The notes below the pieces were generated by a model. It made no database searches. It saw only the letters and a list, made by a program, of their open reading frames with translations, and was not told the origin of the DNA. The translations under genes and the position numbers were made by a program. From Porphyromonadaceae bacterium UBA7042 (lineage in GTDB: Bacteria > Bacteroidota > Bacteroidia > Bacteroidales > Muribaculaceae), in the NCBI GenBank assembly GCA_002494015.1, contig DLAR01000002.1, forward strand, positions 649 through 34,932: a stretch of DNA of 34,284 nucleotides, in the 5' to 3' direction. Shown here in pieces: positions 1 to 7,572 of this stretch; positions within the stretch are counted from its first letter, which is position 1; every line of letters starts with the position of its first letter.

Positions 1-23
1 TGCTACCATTACACCACAAGGCA
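1..23 (-). tRNA. tRNA 5' part, probably tRNA-Gln (cut by window edge)
   Basis: Read on the minus strand, 23 to 1 begins with a 7-nt acceptor strand (TGCCTTG), followed by TGGTGTAATGGTAGCA, the usual bacterial D-arm layout with the GTA-A-GGTAGC core. A U at position 1 with this D-arm is typical of tRNA-Gln, but the anticodon is outside the window, so the identity is an inference. A good promoter lies just upstream (41-71). Confidence 0.65.
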
Positions 24-40
24 TTGTTATTTTGACGATG

Positions 41-71
41 CAAAGGTAGGCATTATTTTTGATTTGGCAAA
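41..71 (-). promoter_or_regulatory. Bacteroidetes-type promoter of the tRNA
   Basis: On the minus strand a TTTG (71-68) is followed after 19 nt by TACCTTTG (48-41). This matches the Bacteroidetes sigma-ABfr consensus TTTG-N19-21-TAnnTTTG. A start about 7 nt downstream would leave roughly 11 nt before the tRNA 5' end. Confidence 0.7.
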
Positions 72-345
72 TTTTTTGAGGAGTTTTTTTAGCTAAATCT
101 TAAATTTCGCCAATTTTATCGGGCGTTTTTTCATTCAAAATGGGTTGAGATGCTTTGTCCTTGAATGTTATGGGGCAAATTAGGGCTTTATATTCAGAGG
201 GTGGCGTTCTGTGTGATGGTGTAAGTTGCAACCGAAGTGATATGTGTGGCCAATTTGGTGTTGAGTAGCCAATTCTCTGTTGTCAATTGGGTATTCATAT
301 TTACGAAACATAAGCAAATATCGGGAAACGGGAGTTTAATTATTC
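72..345. other. AT-rich intergenic stretch, no gene seen
   Basis: Short open frames on both strands here show no recognisable protein. The stretch is AT-rich and lies between the tRNA promoter and the inverted repeat that precedes the recombinase. I see no good promoter for the recombinase in it. Confidence 0.5.
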
Positions 346-505
346 GAAGCTGTTTAAATTTTCTTGTTAATTTTGAGCGGGGTCTTTTTGTTGAAATATC
401 TGGTTTCATCAGTCGCGATGTGTGCTCATCGTTTTTTTCGGAATCCGATATTTTAGCTCAAAAAAAGACTCCACTCAAAATTTACATAAATTTTTAAACA
501 GCCTC
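346..505. repeat. Long imperfect inverted repeat (MITE-like or invertible segment)
   Basis: The arm 346-393 matches the reverse complement of 458-505 at about 39 of 48 positions. Shared blocks are GCTGTTTAAA, AATTTTGAG and GTCTTTTT. The central part is about 64 bp (394-457). The outer ends begin GAAGCTGTTT and GAGGCTGTTT. The element ends 9 nt before the recombinase start codon. It could be a miniature transposable element, an invertible segment, or a leader that folds into a long hairpin. I cannot tell which from sequence alone. Confidence 0.65.
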
Positions 506-514
506 TTAATATCA

Positions 515-1720
515 ATGGCTTCGATAAAAGTAAAGTTCCGTTCCTCGACTGGCGCAGACCTTGAGGGTACAATCTACTATCAGATTATACATGAGCGTAG
601 GGTGAGGCAACTTCTTTCCGGCTACAAAGTGTATCCTGCTGAATGGGATGAAAGCCGTTCAACGGTCACGACATTTCAGAAGGGAGCGCGCAAATCATTC
701 ATTCTTTCAATCCGTGAACGCATCCGACGGGATGTCGAGCGGCTGACAAAGATTGGCCGAAAGTTGGATGCCAACGGTCTGACCTACACTGTTGACGATG
801 TTGTTGACGAGTTCAATATCTACTCTCATGAGTATTCTGTGTTCAACTTTATGGCAAATATAATCGCAAAGCTCAGGCAAAACGGGAAGGTTAGGACATC
901 GGAGACTTATAAGTCCACACTCAATAGTTTCAAGAAGTTCCGTCAAGGCGAGGATATAATGCTCGACAGCCTGACATCGGAGATAATGGAGGGGTATGAG
1001 GCATGGCAACGCGAGCGCGGTGTCGTGCCTAATACCATATCGTTCTATACCAGAATCCTCCGCGCGGTATATAACCGTGCGGTCGAGGAGAAGGTCATTG
1101 ACGACCGCAGTCCGTTCCGAAAGGTCTATACCGGAGTTGACAAGACTATAAAACGAGCCTTGCCTCTGCCTGTAATCAAGAAGATCAAAGTGCTGGATTT
1201 ATCGCTGGCGCCTTCGCTTGACTTCGCCCGGGATATGTTCCTTATGAGCTTTTACCTCAGGGGGATGAGTTTCATCGACATGGCGTTTCTGAAAAAGTCG
1301 GATCTGAAAGGCGGCTATGTCTCATATCGCCGCCGCAAGACGGGCCAGCTGCTTGTCGTCAAGTGGACAAAGGAAATGCAGAAAATCCTTGACAAATACC
1401 CTGAGAATGAAAGCGGCTACCTGCTGCCGATAATCCGTAATCCCGGCACAAACGAGAGATGCTCCTATCGCAACGCAGGCTACAAGATCAACCACAACCT
1501 CAAAAATATAGCCGGAATGGTCGGTGTTGCAATCCCGCTTACTCTGTATGTGGCCCGCCATAGCTGGGCATCAGCAGCCAAAGCAAAGGGCATTCCGCTG
1601 TCGGTGATCAGCGAAGGCATGGGCCATGACAGCGAGAACACAACGCAAATCTATCTCGCCAGCCTTGACACATCGGTTGTTGACAAAGCCAACAGTTTAA
1701 TCTTAAAATCACTCGGATAG
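515..1720 (+). CDS. Tyrosine recombinase / site-specific integrase
   Basis: A 401-aa tyrosine recombinase of the Bacteroidetes integrase family, which cuts and rejoins DNA through a 3'-phosphotyrosine. Residues 1-90 look like the arm-type DNA-binding domain, about 105-200 like the SAM-like core-binding domain, and 215-400 like the catalytic domain. Visible catalytic residues are R249 (FYLRGMSF), K275 (RRRKTG), R348 with the preceding histidine position of HxxR occupied by Y345 (YVARHSW), H371 (GMGH) and nucleophile Y380 (TQIYL). I chose the ATG at 515 because the family begins with the MxSxKVxFR-type sequence; the reading frame stays open upstream to 422, through part of the inverted repeat. 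No excisionase, mobilisation or cargo gene is nearby, so it is either a solitary invertase-type enzyme or the edge of an element extending left. The role as a recombinase is sure; the substrate is unknown. Confidence 0.93.
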   Translation: MASIKVKFRSSTGADLEGTIYYQIIHERRVRQLLSGYKVYPAEWDESRSTVTTFQKGARKSFILSIRERIRRDVERLTKIGRKLDANGLTYTVDDVVDEFNIYSHEYSVFNFMANIIAKLRQNGKVRTSETYKSTLNSFKKFRQGEDIMLDSLTSEIMEGYEAWQRERGVVPNTISFYTRILRAVYNRAVEEKVIDDRSPFRKVYTGVDKTIKRALPLPVIKKIKVLDLSLAPSLDFARDMFLMSFYLRGMSFIDMAFLKKSDLKGGYVSYRRRKTGQLLVVKWTKEMQKILDKYPENESGYLLPIIRNPGTNERCSYRNAGYKINHNLKNIAGMVGVAIPLTLYVARHSWASAAKAKGIPLSVISEGMGHDSENTTQIYLASLDTSVVDKANSLILKSLG

Positions 1721-1744
1721 CTTTTGGCAATAATTGAGATATAT

Positions 1745-1751
1745 GGGGGGG
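1745..1751 (+). repeat. G7 homopolymer tract
   Basis: Seven G residues followed by TAAAAA. The reverse complement (TTTTTACCCCCCC) resembles the intergenic TTTTACCCCCCCC at 5291-5302. It is non-coding and lies between the recombinase stop and the hairpin at 1753. Confidence 0.5.
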
Positions 1752-1752
1752 T

Positions 1753-1843
1753 AAAAAGAGAGGTTGTGCCAAATTGAACTGCACTCCAAAAGTTTTGTGT
1801 TCAACTTTTGGGGTCACTTCAATTTGACACAGCCTCTCTTTTT
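1753..1843. repeat. Long inverted repeat / bidirectional hairpin after recombinase and efp
   Basis: The outer arms 1753-1778 and 1818-1843 (26 nt) pair with two mismatches. The inner arms 1783-1794 and 1803-1814 (ACTCCAAAAGTT with AACTTTTGGGGT) pair with one G/U mismatch. The ends carry AAAAAGAGAGG and CCTCTCTTTTT, so the fold would serve as a Rho-independent terminator for both convergent genes. The inner GTGACCCCAAAAGTT block resembles, from memory, ends of IS3-family elements, so this may be a relic of two abutted insertion-sequence ends. That origin is inference. Confidence 0.7.
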
Positions 1844-1857
1844 ATCAGTAAAAACTG

Positions 1858-2424
1858 TTACATCTTCACGCGGCTGACGTAGGAGCCGTCGCGGGTGTCG
1901 ATTTCGATGAAGTCACCTTCATTTACAAAGAGGGGAACGCGCACTTCGGCACCGGTCTCGACTGTGGCGGGCTTGAGTGTGTTGGTCGCAGTGTCGCCCT
2001 TGATGCCGGGTTCGGTGTAGGTAATCTTGAGGACAGTGCGGATGGGCATTTCGGCAAAAAGCACGGTCTCGGTGGAAGAGTCGCTGACAACCTCGACAGT
2101 GTCACCTTCTTTCATGAATGCGGCACCGGTAACGAGTTCCTTGTTGATGGGAATCTGCTCGAATGTCTCGTTGTTCATGAAGATGTCGTCGGCGCCGTCA
2201 GCATAGAGATACTGGAAGGGACGGCGTTCAACGCGCACGTCTTCGAGTTTTTCACCGATGTTGAAACGACGTTCGAGCACGCGGCCGTCAACAACGTCTT
2301 TAAGCTTGGTGCGCATGAAAGTATTTCCCTTTCCGGGCTTTACATGGAGGAATTCCACGCAGAAATAGAGACGGCCATCCATGCGGATGCAGGTGCCGTT
2401 CTTGATGTCTTGAGCGTTTATCAT
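1858..2424 (-). CDS. efp: Translation elongation factor P
   Basis: A 188-aa EF-P, which binds between the P and E sites and relieves ribosomes stalled at polyproline stretches. The N-terminal KOW-like domain carries the tip loop HVKPGKGNTF with Lys32, matching the modified Lys34 of E. coli. The two OB domains follow and end in the conserved GDFIEIDTRDGSYVSRV tail. The open frame extends upstream to 2727, but the family length and the N-terminus MINAQDIKNG fix the start at 2424. A clear promoter lies 27 nt upstream. No epmA/epmB-like lysine-modification gene is in the window. It is monocistronic and convergent with the recombinase, sharing the hairpin at 1753-1843. Confidence 0.97.
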   Translation of the reverse strand: MINAQDIKNGTCIRMDGRLYFCVEFLHVKPGKGNTFMRTKLKDVVDGRVLERRFNIGEKLEDVRVERRPFQYLYADGADDIFMNNETFEQIPINKELVTGAAFMKEGDTVEVVSDSSTETVLFAEMPIRTVLKITYTEPGIKGDTATNTLKPATVETGAEVRVPLFVNEGDFIEIDTRDGSYVSRVKM

Positions 2425-2450
2425 AAATTCGTTATGTGAAAATTTTGGTG

Positions 2451-2482
2451 CAAAGATACGAAAAAACACAACATATCCCAAA
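2451..2482 (-). promoter_or_regulatory. Promoter of efp
   Basis: On the minus strand TTTG (2482-2479) is followed after 20 nt by TATCTTTG (2458-2451). The predicted 5' UTR is about 20 nt. It stands back to back with the dedA promoter at 2546-2577. Confidence 0.75.
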
Positions 2483-2545
2483 TATCGGGGCGTGATTTGC
2501 ATCTCTGTTGTCATGGCCGGGTTATTGCGGTCTCGTAAAAAAACA

Positions 2546-2577
2546 TTTGCCTGAGAGTGTTTTTTGACGTACCTTTG
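2546..2577 (+). promoter_or_regulatory. Promoter of the dedA-rpe-queA-like operon
   Basis: TTTG (2546-2549), a 20-nt spacer, then TACCTTTG (2570-2577). The predicted leader to the dedA start is about 115 nt; I recognise no riboswitch in it. Confidence 0.72.
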
Positions 2578-2698
2578 CCGATGATTATGAAAATTCTCGG
2601 TTACGAAAAGGAAGGTCAACTGTTGCACCGGCTCATTTGTTGAATGAGATGAATGACATTGTGCGATTGACAATCTTTTATTAATTATATGTTGAAAT

Positions 2699-3376
2699 AT
2701 GACGCTTGATTTCATTACGTTGTCCATTATCGACGCTTCTTCGATTTTTCAATGGGTGGTCGATAACGCCAGTTATCTTCTCGTGTTTGCCCTTATGGTG
2801 GTCGAGAGCTCGTTTATCCCCTTCCCGAGTGAGGTAGTTGTGCCTCCGGCCGCCTATCTGGCGTGTACCAAGGGTGACATGAATGTCTTTGTCGTTGTCC
2901 TTGTCGCTACTGCCGGGGCAATTGTCGGAGCATTGATAAATTACTATCTGTCAATGTGGATTGGCCGCCCCATCGTTTATGCGTTCGCTAATTCCAAGTT
3001 GGGCCACGCGTGTCTTATTGACAAGGATAAAGTAGAAAAAGCCGAAAGTTATTTTGACAAGCACGGTGCCGTCTCTACATTTGTCGGGAGGCTTATTCCT
3101 GCCGTGCGCCAGTTGATTTCCATTCCTGCCGGGTTGTCGAGGATGAACCTCGGTGTCTTCGTGATTTTCACCGGTCTCGGGGCGATGATATGGAACGGTG
3201 TTCTCGCCGGACTCGGTTATTGGCTGGGAAAAACGGTGCCTCTTGACCGGCTGTTTGATACCGTAGAAAAATATAACGACTACCTAACCTATGTCGGACT
3301 CGGTATCGGAGTCATCTGCGTCGGAGTCATTCTCTGGAATGTTTTCAAACCCCGTAAATCAGAAATATCACAATGA
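2699..3376 (+). CDS. DedA family membrane protein
   Basis: A 225-aa inner-membrane protein of the DedA/VTT (SNARE-associated) family. Members are linked to undecaprenyl-phosphate or phospholipid translocation and envelope homeostasis. Visible family motifs are ESSFIPFPSEVVVPPAA near residues 41-57, the acidic/proline re-entrant loop, and GRLIPAVRQLISIPAG near residues 130-145 with the conserved arginines. Several hydrophobic segments are present and the tail is short and basic. The stop overlaps the rpe start (ATGA), so the two are probably translationally coupled. An out-of-frame ATG ten bases upstream of the start is not used. The exact lipid substrate cannot be read from sequence. Confidence 0.9.
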   Translation: MTLDFITLSIIDASSIFQWVVDNASYLLVFALMVVESSFIPFPSEVVVPPAAYLACTKGDMNVFVVVLVATAGAIVGALINYYLSMWIGRPIVYAFANSKLGHACLIDKDKVEKAESYFDKHGAVSTFVGRLIPAVRQLISIPAGLSRMNLGVFVIFTGLGAMIWNGVLAGLGYWLGKTVPLDRLFDTVEKYNDYLTYVGLGIGVICVGVILWNVFKPRKSEISQ

Positions 3377-4029
3377 TTGAAGTAGCACCTTCCCTCCTCG
3401 CCGCTGATTTTACGCGGCTCGACCATGCGGTAGAGATTGTCAACCATAGCGAAGCCTCCATGTTTCATATCGATGTCATGGATGGTATGTTTGTCCCCAA
3501 TATCTCTATAGGGTTTCCGATAATCACCTCGATTTCGACTATTGCCGAGAAACCTCTCGATGTCCACATGATGGTGATGGACCCGGGGCGGTTTGTCGGG
3601 CAGGTGCGGGATTGCGGCGCTGCGATAATGAATGTGCACCAAGAGGCGTGCACCCATCTCCACCGTGTGATATGCAGCATCAAGGATGCCGGGATGCGGG
3701 CCGCGGTGACGCTTAATCCCGCCACGCCGGTGTCAACGCTTGTCGACATCATCGGAGATGTCGATATGGTGTTGCTGATGAGTGTCAACCCCGGTTTCGG
3801 AGGGCAGAAATTCATCTGTCACACGCTTGACAAGGTAAGGGCGTTGAAACGCCTCATATCCGAGAGCGGGTCGCAGGCCGTCATCGAGGTTGACGGCGGT
3901 GTGGATCTTAACACTGCCCCGGGCCTTGTCGAGGCAGGTGCCGACATCCTTGTGGCCGGAAGCTATGTTTTCCGGGCAGCCGATCCTGTTGCCGCTGTCG
4001 CCGCCCTGTGCCGCGTAGGGGGCGAATGA
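3373..4029 (+). CDS. rpe: Ribulose-phosphate 3-epimerase
   Basis: A 218-aa TIM-barrel enzyme that interconverts D-ribulose 5-phosphate and D-xylulose 5-phosphate in the pentose phosphate pathway. The N-terminal APSLLAADF, the metal-binding set H32/D34 (FHIDVMDG), H65 (LDVHMMV) and D174 (IEVDGGV), and the phosphate-binding loop VNPGFGGQ (138-145) are all present. Full length for the family. It overlaps dedA by 4 nt and is followed after 13 nt by the queA-like gene. Confidence 0.97.
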   Translation: MIEVAPSLLAADFTRLDHAVEIVNHSEASMFHIDVMDGMFVPNISIGFPIITSISTIAEKPLDVHMMVMDPGRFVGQVRDCGAAIMNVHQEACTHLHRVICSIKDAGMRAAVTLNPATPVSTLVDIIGDVDMVLLMSVNPGFGGQKFICHTLDKVRALKRLISESGSQAVIEVDGGVDLNTAPGLVEAGADILVAGSYVFRAADPVAAVAALCRVGGE

Positions 4030-4042
4030 AATATAATTTTGT

Positions 4043-5254
4043 ATGGTAAAAGATATCAGAATAGAAGAATACGATTATCCTCTCCCTGACGAACGCATTG
4101 CTCGTCACCCGCTTGCCGACCGTGACAAGTGCCTGTTGCTTGTGCGTGATGCCCAAGGGACTCTCTCGACTACCCGGTTTGACTCTCTGCCGGCGCTATT
4201 GCCCGAGGACTCGATGCTTGTCTACAACAACACGCGTGTAATCAACGCCCGTCTTAGATTCCGTAAGGGTGATGATGAATCAGGAGCGGCTATTGAGATT
4301 TTCTGTCTTGAACCGCAGTCGCCGCGGGACTATGCGATGAATTTCGCGTCGGAGGGCCGGTGTGCGTGGATATGTTTCGTGGGCAATTCCAAGCGGTGGA
4401 AAAACGGCGAGCTGAAGATGCGGCTTGATGTCGACGGTACCGAGGTGGTGCTCGCGGCCACGCGACTCGACCGTGTCGGTAATGCATCGGTAATCGAATT
4501 CAGCTGGACTCCCGCCGATATAACCTTCAGCCGCATAATTGCCGCTGCCGGGGAAATCCCTATTCCGCCTTATCTCAACCGCTCGACCGAAGAAAGCGAT
4601 TCATCGGATTATCAGACCGTGTTCAGCCACATCCAAGGTTCAGTGGCCGCGCCGACAGCCGGACTGCACTTTACCCCCGCTGTCCTTGAGGCAATCGACC
4701 GGCGCGGCATCCCGCGTCGGGAACTGACACTACATGTCGGGGCCGGGACTTTCCAGCCGGTCAAAAGCGACTCGATAGGGGAGCATGAGATGCACAGCGA
4801 ATTTATCGCCGTGAACCGCGAACTGATTGAAGAACTCGCGGCGACATCGCGCAGGGTGGTCGCAGTCGGGACCACGTCGGTGCGCACCCTTGAAAGCCTC
4901 TACCACCTCGGCTGCATGATTTATCAGGGTCTGACACCCGACGAGCTGCCGCAATGGTATCCCTACAGTGAAAGCCACCCCCGCCTGACTGTTGCACAAT
5001 CGATGAACGCTGTGCTGTCTCATCTTGATGCAACCGGGCAGCCCGCGCTTGTAGCCGCGACCCGGTTGATGATTGCTCCCGGCTATGATTACAGAATGGT
5101 AAAAGCGATTGTCACAAACTTTCATCAGCCGCGGTCGACTCTGCTGTTGCTTGTGTCGGCTTTCATCGGCGGCGGTTGGAGGAAAGTCTACAATTATGCT
5201 CTTAACGGTGATTTCCGATTTTTATCTTACGGAGATGCCTGCTTGTTCTTATAA
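4043..5254 (+). CDS. QueA-like S-adenosylmethionine:tRNA ribosyltransferase-isomerase
   Basis: A 403-aa protein of the QueA family. QueA transfers and isomerises the ribosyl moiety of SAM onto preQ1-tRNA to give epoxyqueuosine. Family hallmarks visible are the N-terminal YDYPLPDERIARHP, the MLVYNNTRVINARL segment, VAAPTAGLHFT, LHVGAGTFQPV, the SVRTLES motif and the C-terminal NFHQPRSTLLLLVSAF. At 403 aa it is longer than E. coli QueA (about 356 aa). Extra sequence lies mainly near residues 75-160 and before the C-terminal block. Bacteroidetes often carry both a short and a long QueA-type protein, so this may be the paralogue rather than the housekeeping enzyme; I therefore leave the symbol blank. 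Confidence 0.88.
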   Translation: MVKDIRIEEYDYPLPDERIARHPLADRDKCLLLVRDAQGTLSTTRFDSLPALLPEDSMLVYNNTRVINARLRFRKGDDESGAAIEIFCLEPQSPRDYAMNFASEGRCAWICFVGNSKRWKNGELKMRLDVDGTEVVLAATRLDRVGNASVIEFSWTPADITFSRIIAAAGEIPIPPYLNRSTEESDSSDYQTVFSHIQGSVAAPTAGLHFTPAVLEAIDRRGIPRRELTLHVGAGTFQPVKSDSIGEHEMHSEFIAVNRELIEELAATSRRVVAVGTTSVRTLESLYHLGCMIYQGLTPDELPQWYPYSESHPRLTVAQSMNAVLSHLDATGQPALVAATRLMIAPGYDYRMVKAIVTNFHQPRSTLLLLVSAFIGGGWRKVYNYALNGDFRFLSYGDACLFL

Positions 5255-5294
5255 TAATTTTCGGGTGTGTAAATAGTTGAAAATCAAAATTTTA

Positions 5295-5302
5295 CCCCCC
5301 CC
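5295..5302 (+). repeat. C8 homopolymer tract
   Basis: Eight C residues in the gap between the queA-like gene and the sugar-phosphate transferase gene, preceded by TTTTA. It lies about 73 nt upstream of the -7 box at 5375, outside the core promoter. Confidence 0.5.
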
Positions 5303-5374
5303 TAATGGCGAAAAGCGACATTTGGAGGCGGTAAAAATCATGTCTGAATTTTATGTTATTAGGACTTTTTTCAC

Positions 5375-5382
5375 TATATTTG
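5375..5382 (+). promoter_or_regulatory. Probable -7 element for the WecA/TagO-like gene
   Basis: TATATTTG matches TAnnTTTG. The expected upstream TTTG is not clear, only TTAT at about the right distance. The leader would be about 78 nt. Confidence 0.5.
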
Positions 5383-5466
5383 CGAAAATTTGATACTGTG
5401 TGTGATAAAAATTGAATTGTCACATCCTTTTTCAGTCTATACTAAACAAATCTCACTGTAGTAAGT

Positions 5467-6579
5467 ATGAGCTATTGGTTTTGGAACATAGGAGCTGTTT
5501 TCTGCCTCTGTGTCTTTTCTGCCGGAATCCTTATTCCGCAAATATTACTTATTGCATTCCGCAAAAAGTTATTCGATGTACCCGACGCACGCAAAATACA
5601 TAAGGGTGCTGTGCCGCGTCTTGGAGGCATAGCTTTCATGCCGGTGATATTTTTTTCCTATGCGCTTGCCATCGTATCCAACCTGCTGCTTGGGTATGAG
5701 GCATTGCCTCAGGCCGCATTGAGTGAAGACCTGTTGCTGCTCAGTGTGTTGTGTGCGTTGCAGTTGCTTTACCTCGTCGGTATGGCCGATGACCTGATCG
5801 GTATAAAGTATCGAGCCAAGTTTGTCGTCCAGATCGTATGCGCCGCCTTGCTTATAGCCGGTGGAGACTATTTCGGAAACCTCGACGGCATCCTCGGCAT
5901 ATATGAGTGGCCGCTTTGGATAGCGTGGCCGTTTACTGCGGTAGTCATCGTGTTCCTGATTAACGCGATAAATCTGATTGACGGCATTGACGGCCTCGCA
6001 TCGGGTCTGAGTTCGATTGCATGTATAATTTACGGCGTGGCATTCTATTCTACCGGTGATTACGCCTTTGCCATGCTTGCTTTCGCGACACTGGGTGTGC
6101 TCGTGCCGTTTTTCTATTACAATGTTTTCGGAAATGCTGAAAAACACAGCAAGATATTCATGGGTGACACCGGCTCTCTGACGGTAGGCTTGTTGCTGAG
6201 CGTGCTTGGAATCAAGCTCTTTAGCTTGGAACCCACTGACACTGTCGATATAGGCTCTCCGGCAGTCTTGGCATTTTCACCCCTGATTATACCGTGTTTT
6301 GATGTCGTGCGTGTCTATTTACACCGCATCCGCAATAAGAAAAATCCGTTTAACCCTGACAAGAACCACATTCACCACAAGCTGCTTGCGATGGGGATGA
6401 ACCAGCGGGTGGCCATGATTACGATTATCTGCGTGTCATTGCTGCTGACCCTCATGAATGTGGCGTTTTATTCGCTGTTGCATTTTAATCTGAATGTGAT
6501 AATTATCGTGGATGTATTTTTGTGGATGATGGCTAATATCGCCATTTCACAGACGATACGGAAAAGAAATAAAGAATAA
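5467..6579 (+). CDS. MraY/WecA/TagO-family undecaprenyl-phosphate sugar-1-phosphate transferase
   Basis: A 370-aa polytopic membrane enzyme of glycosyltransferase family 4. It would transfer a UDP-sugar phosphate (for WecA/TagO, GlcNAc-1-P) to undecaprenyl phosphate and so begin a surface glycan such as O-antigen, capsule or protein glycan. Motifs are HKGAVPRLGGIAF (45-57), the Mg2+-binding DD at 108-109 (GMADDLIG), NAINLIDGIDGL (166-177), MGDTGS (232-237) and the HIHH cluster (301-304). HIHH favours the WecA/TagO branch over MraY. No other glycan genes are next to it, so the pathway is not defined. It ends in the hairpin at 6592-6641. Confidence 0.9.
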   Translation: MSYWFWNIGAVFCLCVFSAGILIPQILLIAFRKKLFDVPDARKIHKGAVPRLGGIAFMPVIFFSYALAIVSNLLLGYEALPQAALSEDLLLLSVLCALQLLYLVGMADDLIGIKYRAKFVVQIVCAALLIAGGDYFGNLDGILGIYEWPLWIAWPFTAVVIVFLINAINLIDGIDGLASGLSSIACIIYGVAFYSTGDYAFAMLAFATLGVLVPFFYYNVFGNAEKHSKIFMGDTGSLTVGLLLSVLGIKLFSLEPTDTVDIGSPAVLAFSPLIIPCFDVVRVYLHRIRNKKNPFNPDKNHIHHKLLAMGMNQRVAMITIICVSLLLTLMNVAFYSLLHFNLNVIIIVDVFLWMMANIAISQTIRKRNKE

Positions 6580-6591
6580 CGGACAATAAAT

Positions 6592-6641
6592 AAAAAAACG
6601 TGGGCCGCAGAATTTGATTCTCTGCGGCCCACGCTTTTTTT
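6592..6641. terminator. Bidirectional terminator
   Basis: A perfect 12-bp GC-rich stem (6599-6610 with 6622-6633) is flanked by seven A residues on the left and a run of T on the right. It can terminate both the plus-strand transferase gene and the convergent acetyltransferase operon. Confidence 0.9.
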
Positions 6642-6645
6642 ATTT

Positions 6646-7572
6646 TTAAATTTTGAATGTGAATTTCATTGTCAGGCGGCATCCAAGACCCTCCTTGAAA
6701 TCGCAGAGTCCCGTTGCGGGGACACCGTCTTCCGAGGCAGGCCCGAGGTCATAGATTTTTTCTCCTGCCGCATGGTAGTGTTCCATGACTTTCCATGCCA
6801 TGAAGTTCATGGGGCGCAGTGAACGGTAGGCGGGAAGGTCGCCCCAGTTTATCAGTTGGACTATTCCGGGAGCGACGTGGTAGATTTGTGCGGCCGCAAC
6901 ATCTATTCCGTCAAGAGTCATGATGAAAAAGTCGGCTTTGAGAACCTCGGCCGTGTCGATGACAGCCTGTCGAGACATGCGCAGGGCGTGTCCGAGGCTT
7001 TCGTGATTGATGCGGATTATTTCGTAGGCCCGCGATATATCGTCGGGAGTGTTGCCGAGCGGCTCAAACCTAAAGTCGCTCTTGAGCGAGGTGTGAAAGT
7101 TGCGCCGCGCGCTCGGGCTAAGCCATTTTTCAAAGTCGGTCACCCTGTTCAGCTCGTAGTGATAGTTGTAGTCGGCATGAGACAGTGCGCCCGGGCGGTT
7201 TAGGAGCGCGGCAGTTATCTTCATGTTCATTTCCGGGGAATGGAACCGGGGTGGGAGGGTCAGGCGCACCGGCAATCCTTTTTCGCGTCCGAAATCGGCA
7301 ACGGCTTCGACGGCCTCGCTGACTTTTTCAACGCGCTCGTCGCGGGAATATTCAAGGCCGCCGTATGGTGCCGAGAACGGGGAGGCGAGTAGGTCGCCCC
7401 GGTCGCCGAGGATGAGTCCGAAACGGGTTCGGCCTTCGTCCTCTATGAGGAGATAAAGGACTTTCCCGACTTTTGACGCGTTGAGAGAGGCAAACTGGAT
7501 TGAGTTGAAAACATGCCCTGCCTGAGGAAACCGGTTGCGGTAGTCGGCCGCGCTGACCTCTCTGACAATCAT
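6646..7572 (-). CDS. FemAB-like GNAT-fold acyltransferase
   Basis: A 308-aa protein that looks like a FemAB/BioF2-type double-GNAT transferase. Features are an N-terminal FNSIQFASLN segment, a lipid- or substrate-binding half near 60-120, the helix WLSPSARRNFHTSLKSDF near 150-170, and the C-terminal GNAT segment with YDLGPASEDGVPATGLCDFKEGLGC (281-305, broken here only for naming). The final FKEGLGC matches the FKxxFG ending typical of FemAB-like proteins. It is the last gene of a four-gene operon and overlaps tsaC by ATGA. The acyl donor and acceptor are unknown; peptidoglycan or another amine is possible, but nothing here proves it. Confidence 0.72.
   Translation of the reverse strand: MIVREVSAADYRNRFPQAGHVFNSIQFASLNASKVGKVLYLLIEDEGRTRFGLILGDRGDLLASPFSAPYGGLEYSRDERVEKVSEAVEAVADFGREKGLPVRLTLPPRFHSPEMNMKITAALLNRPGALSHADYNYHYELNRVTDFEKWLSPSARRNFHTSLKSDFRFEPLGNTPDDISRAYEIIRINHESLGHALRMSRQAVIDTAEVLKADFFIMTLDGIDVAAAQIYHVAPGIVQLINWGDLPAYRSLRPMNFMAWKVMEHYHAAGEKIYDLGPASEDGVPATGLCDFKEGLGCRLTMKFTFKI

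Noticed and set aside
394..457. Promoter within the centre of the 346-505 repeat
   Set aside because: Neither orientation contains TAnnTTTG, so I do not call an invertible promoter.
422..514. N-terminal extension of the recombinase to 422
   Set aside because: It lies within the inverted repeat and does not resemble the family's N-terminus, which begins at 515.
2425..2727. N-terminal extension of efp to 2727
   Set aside because: The extension runs through both divergent promoters and is not part of the EF-P family.
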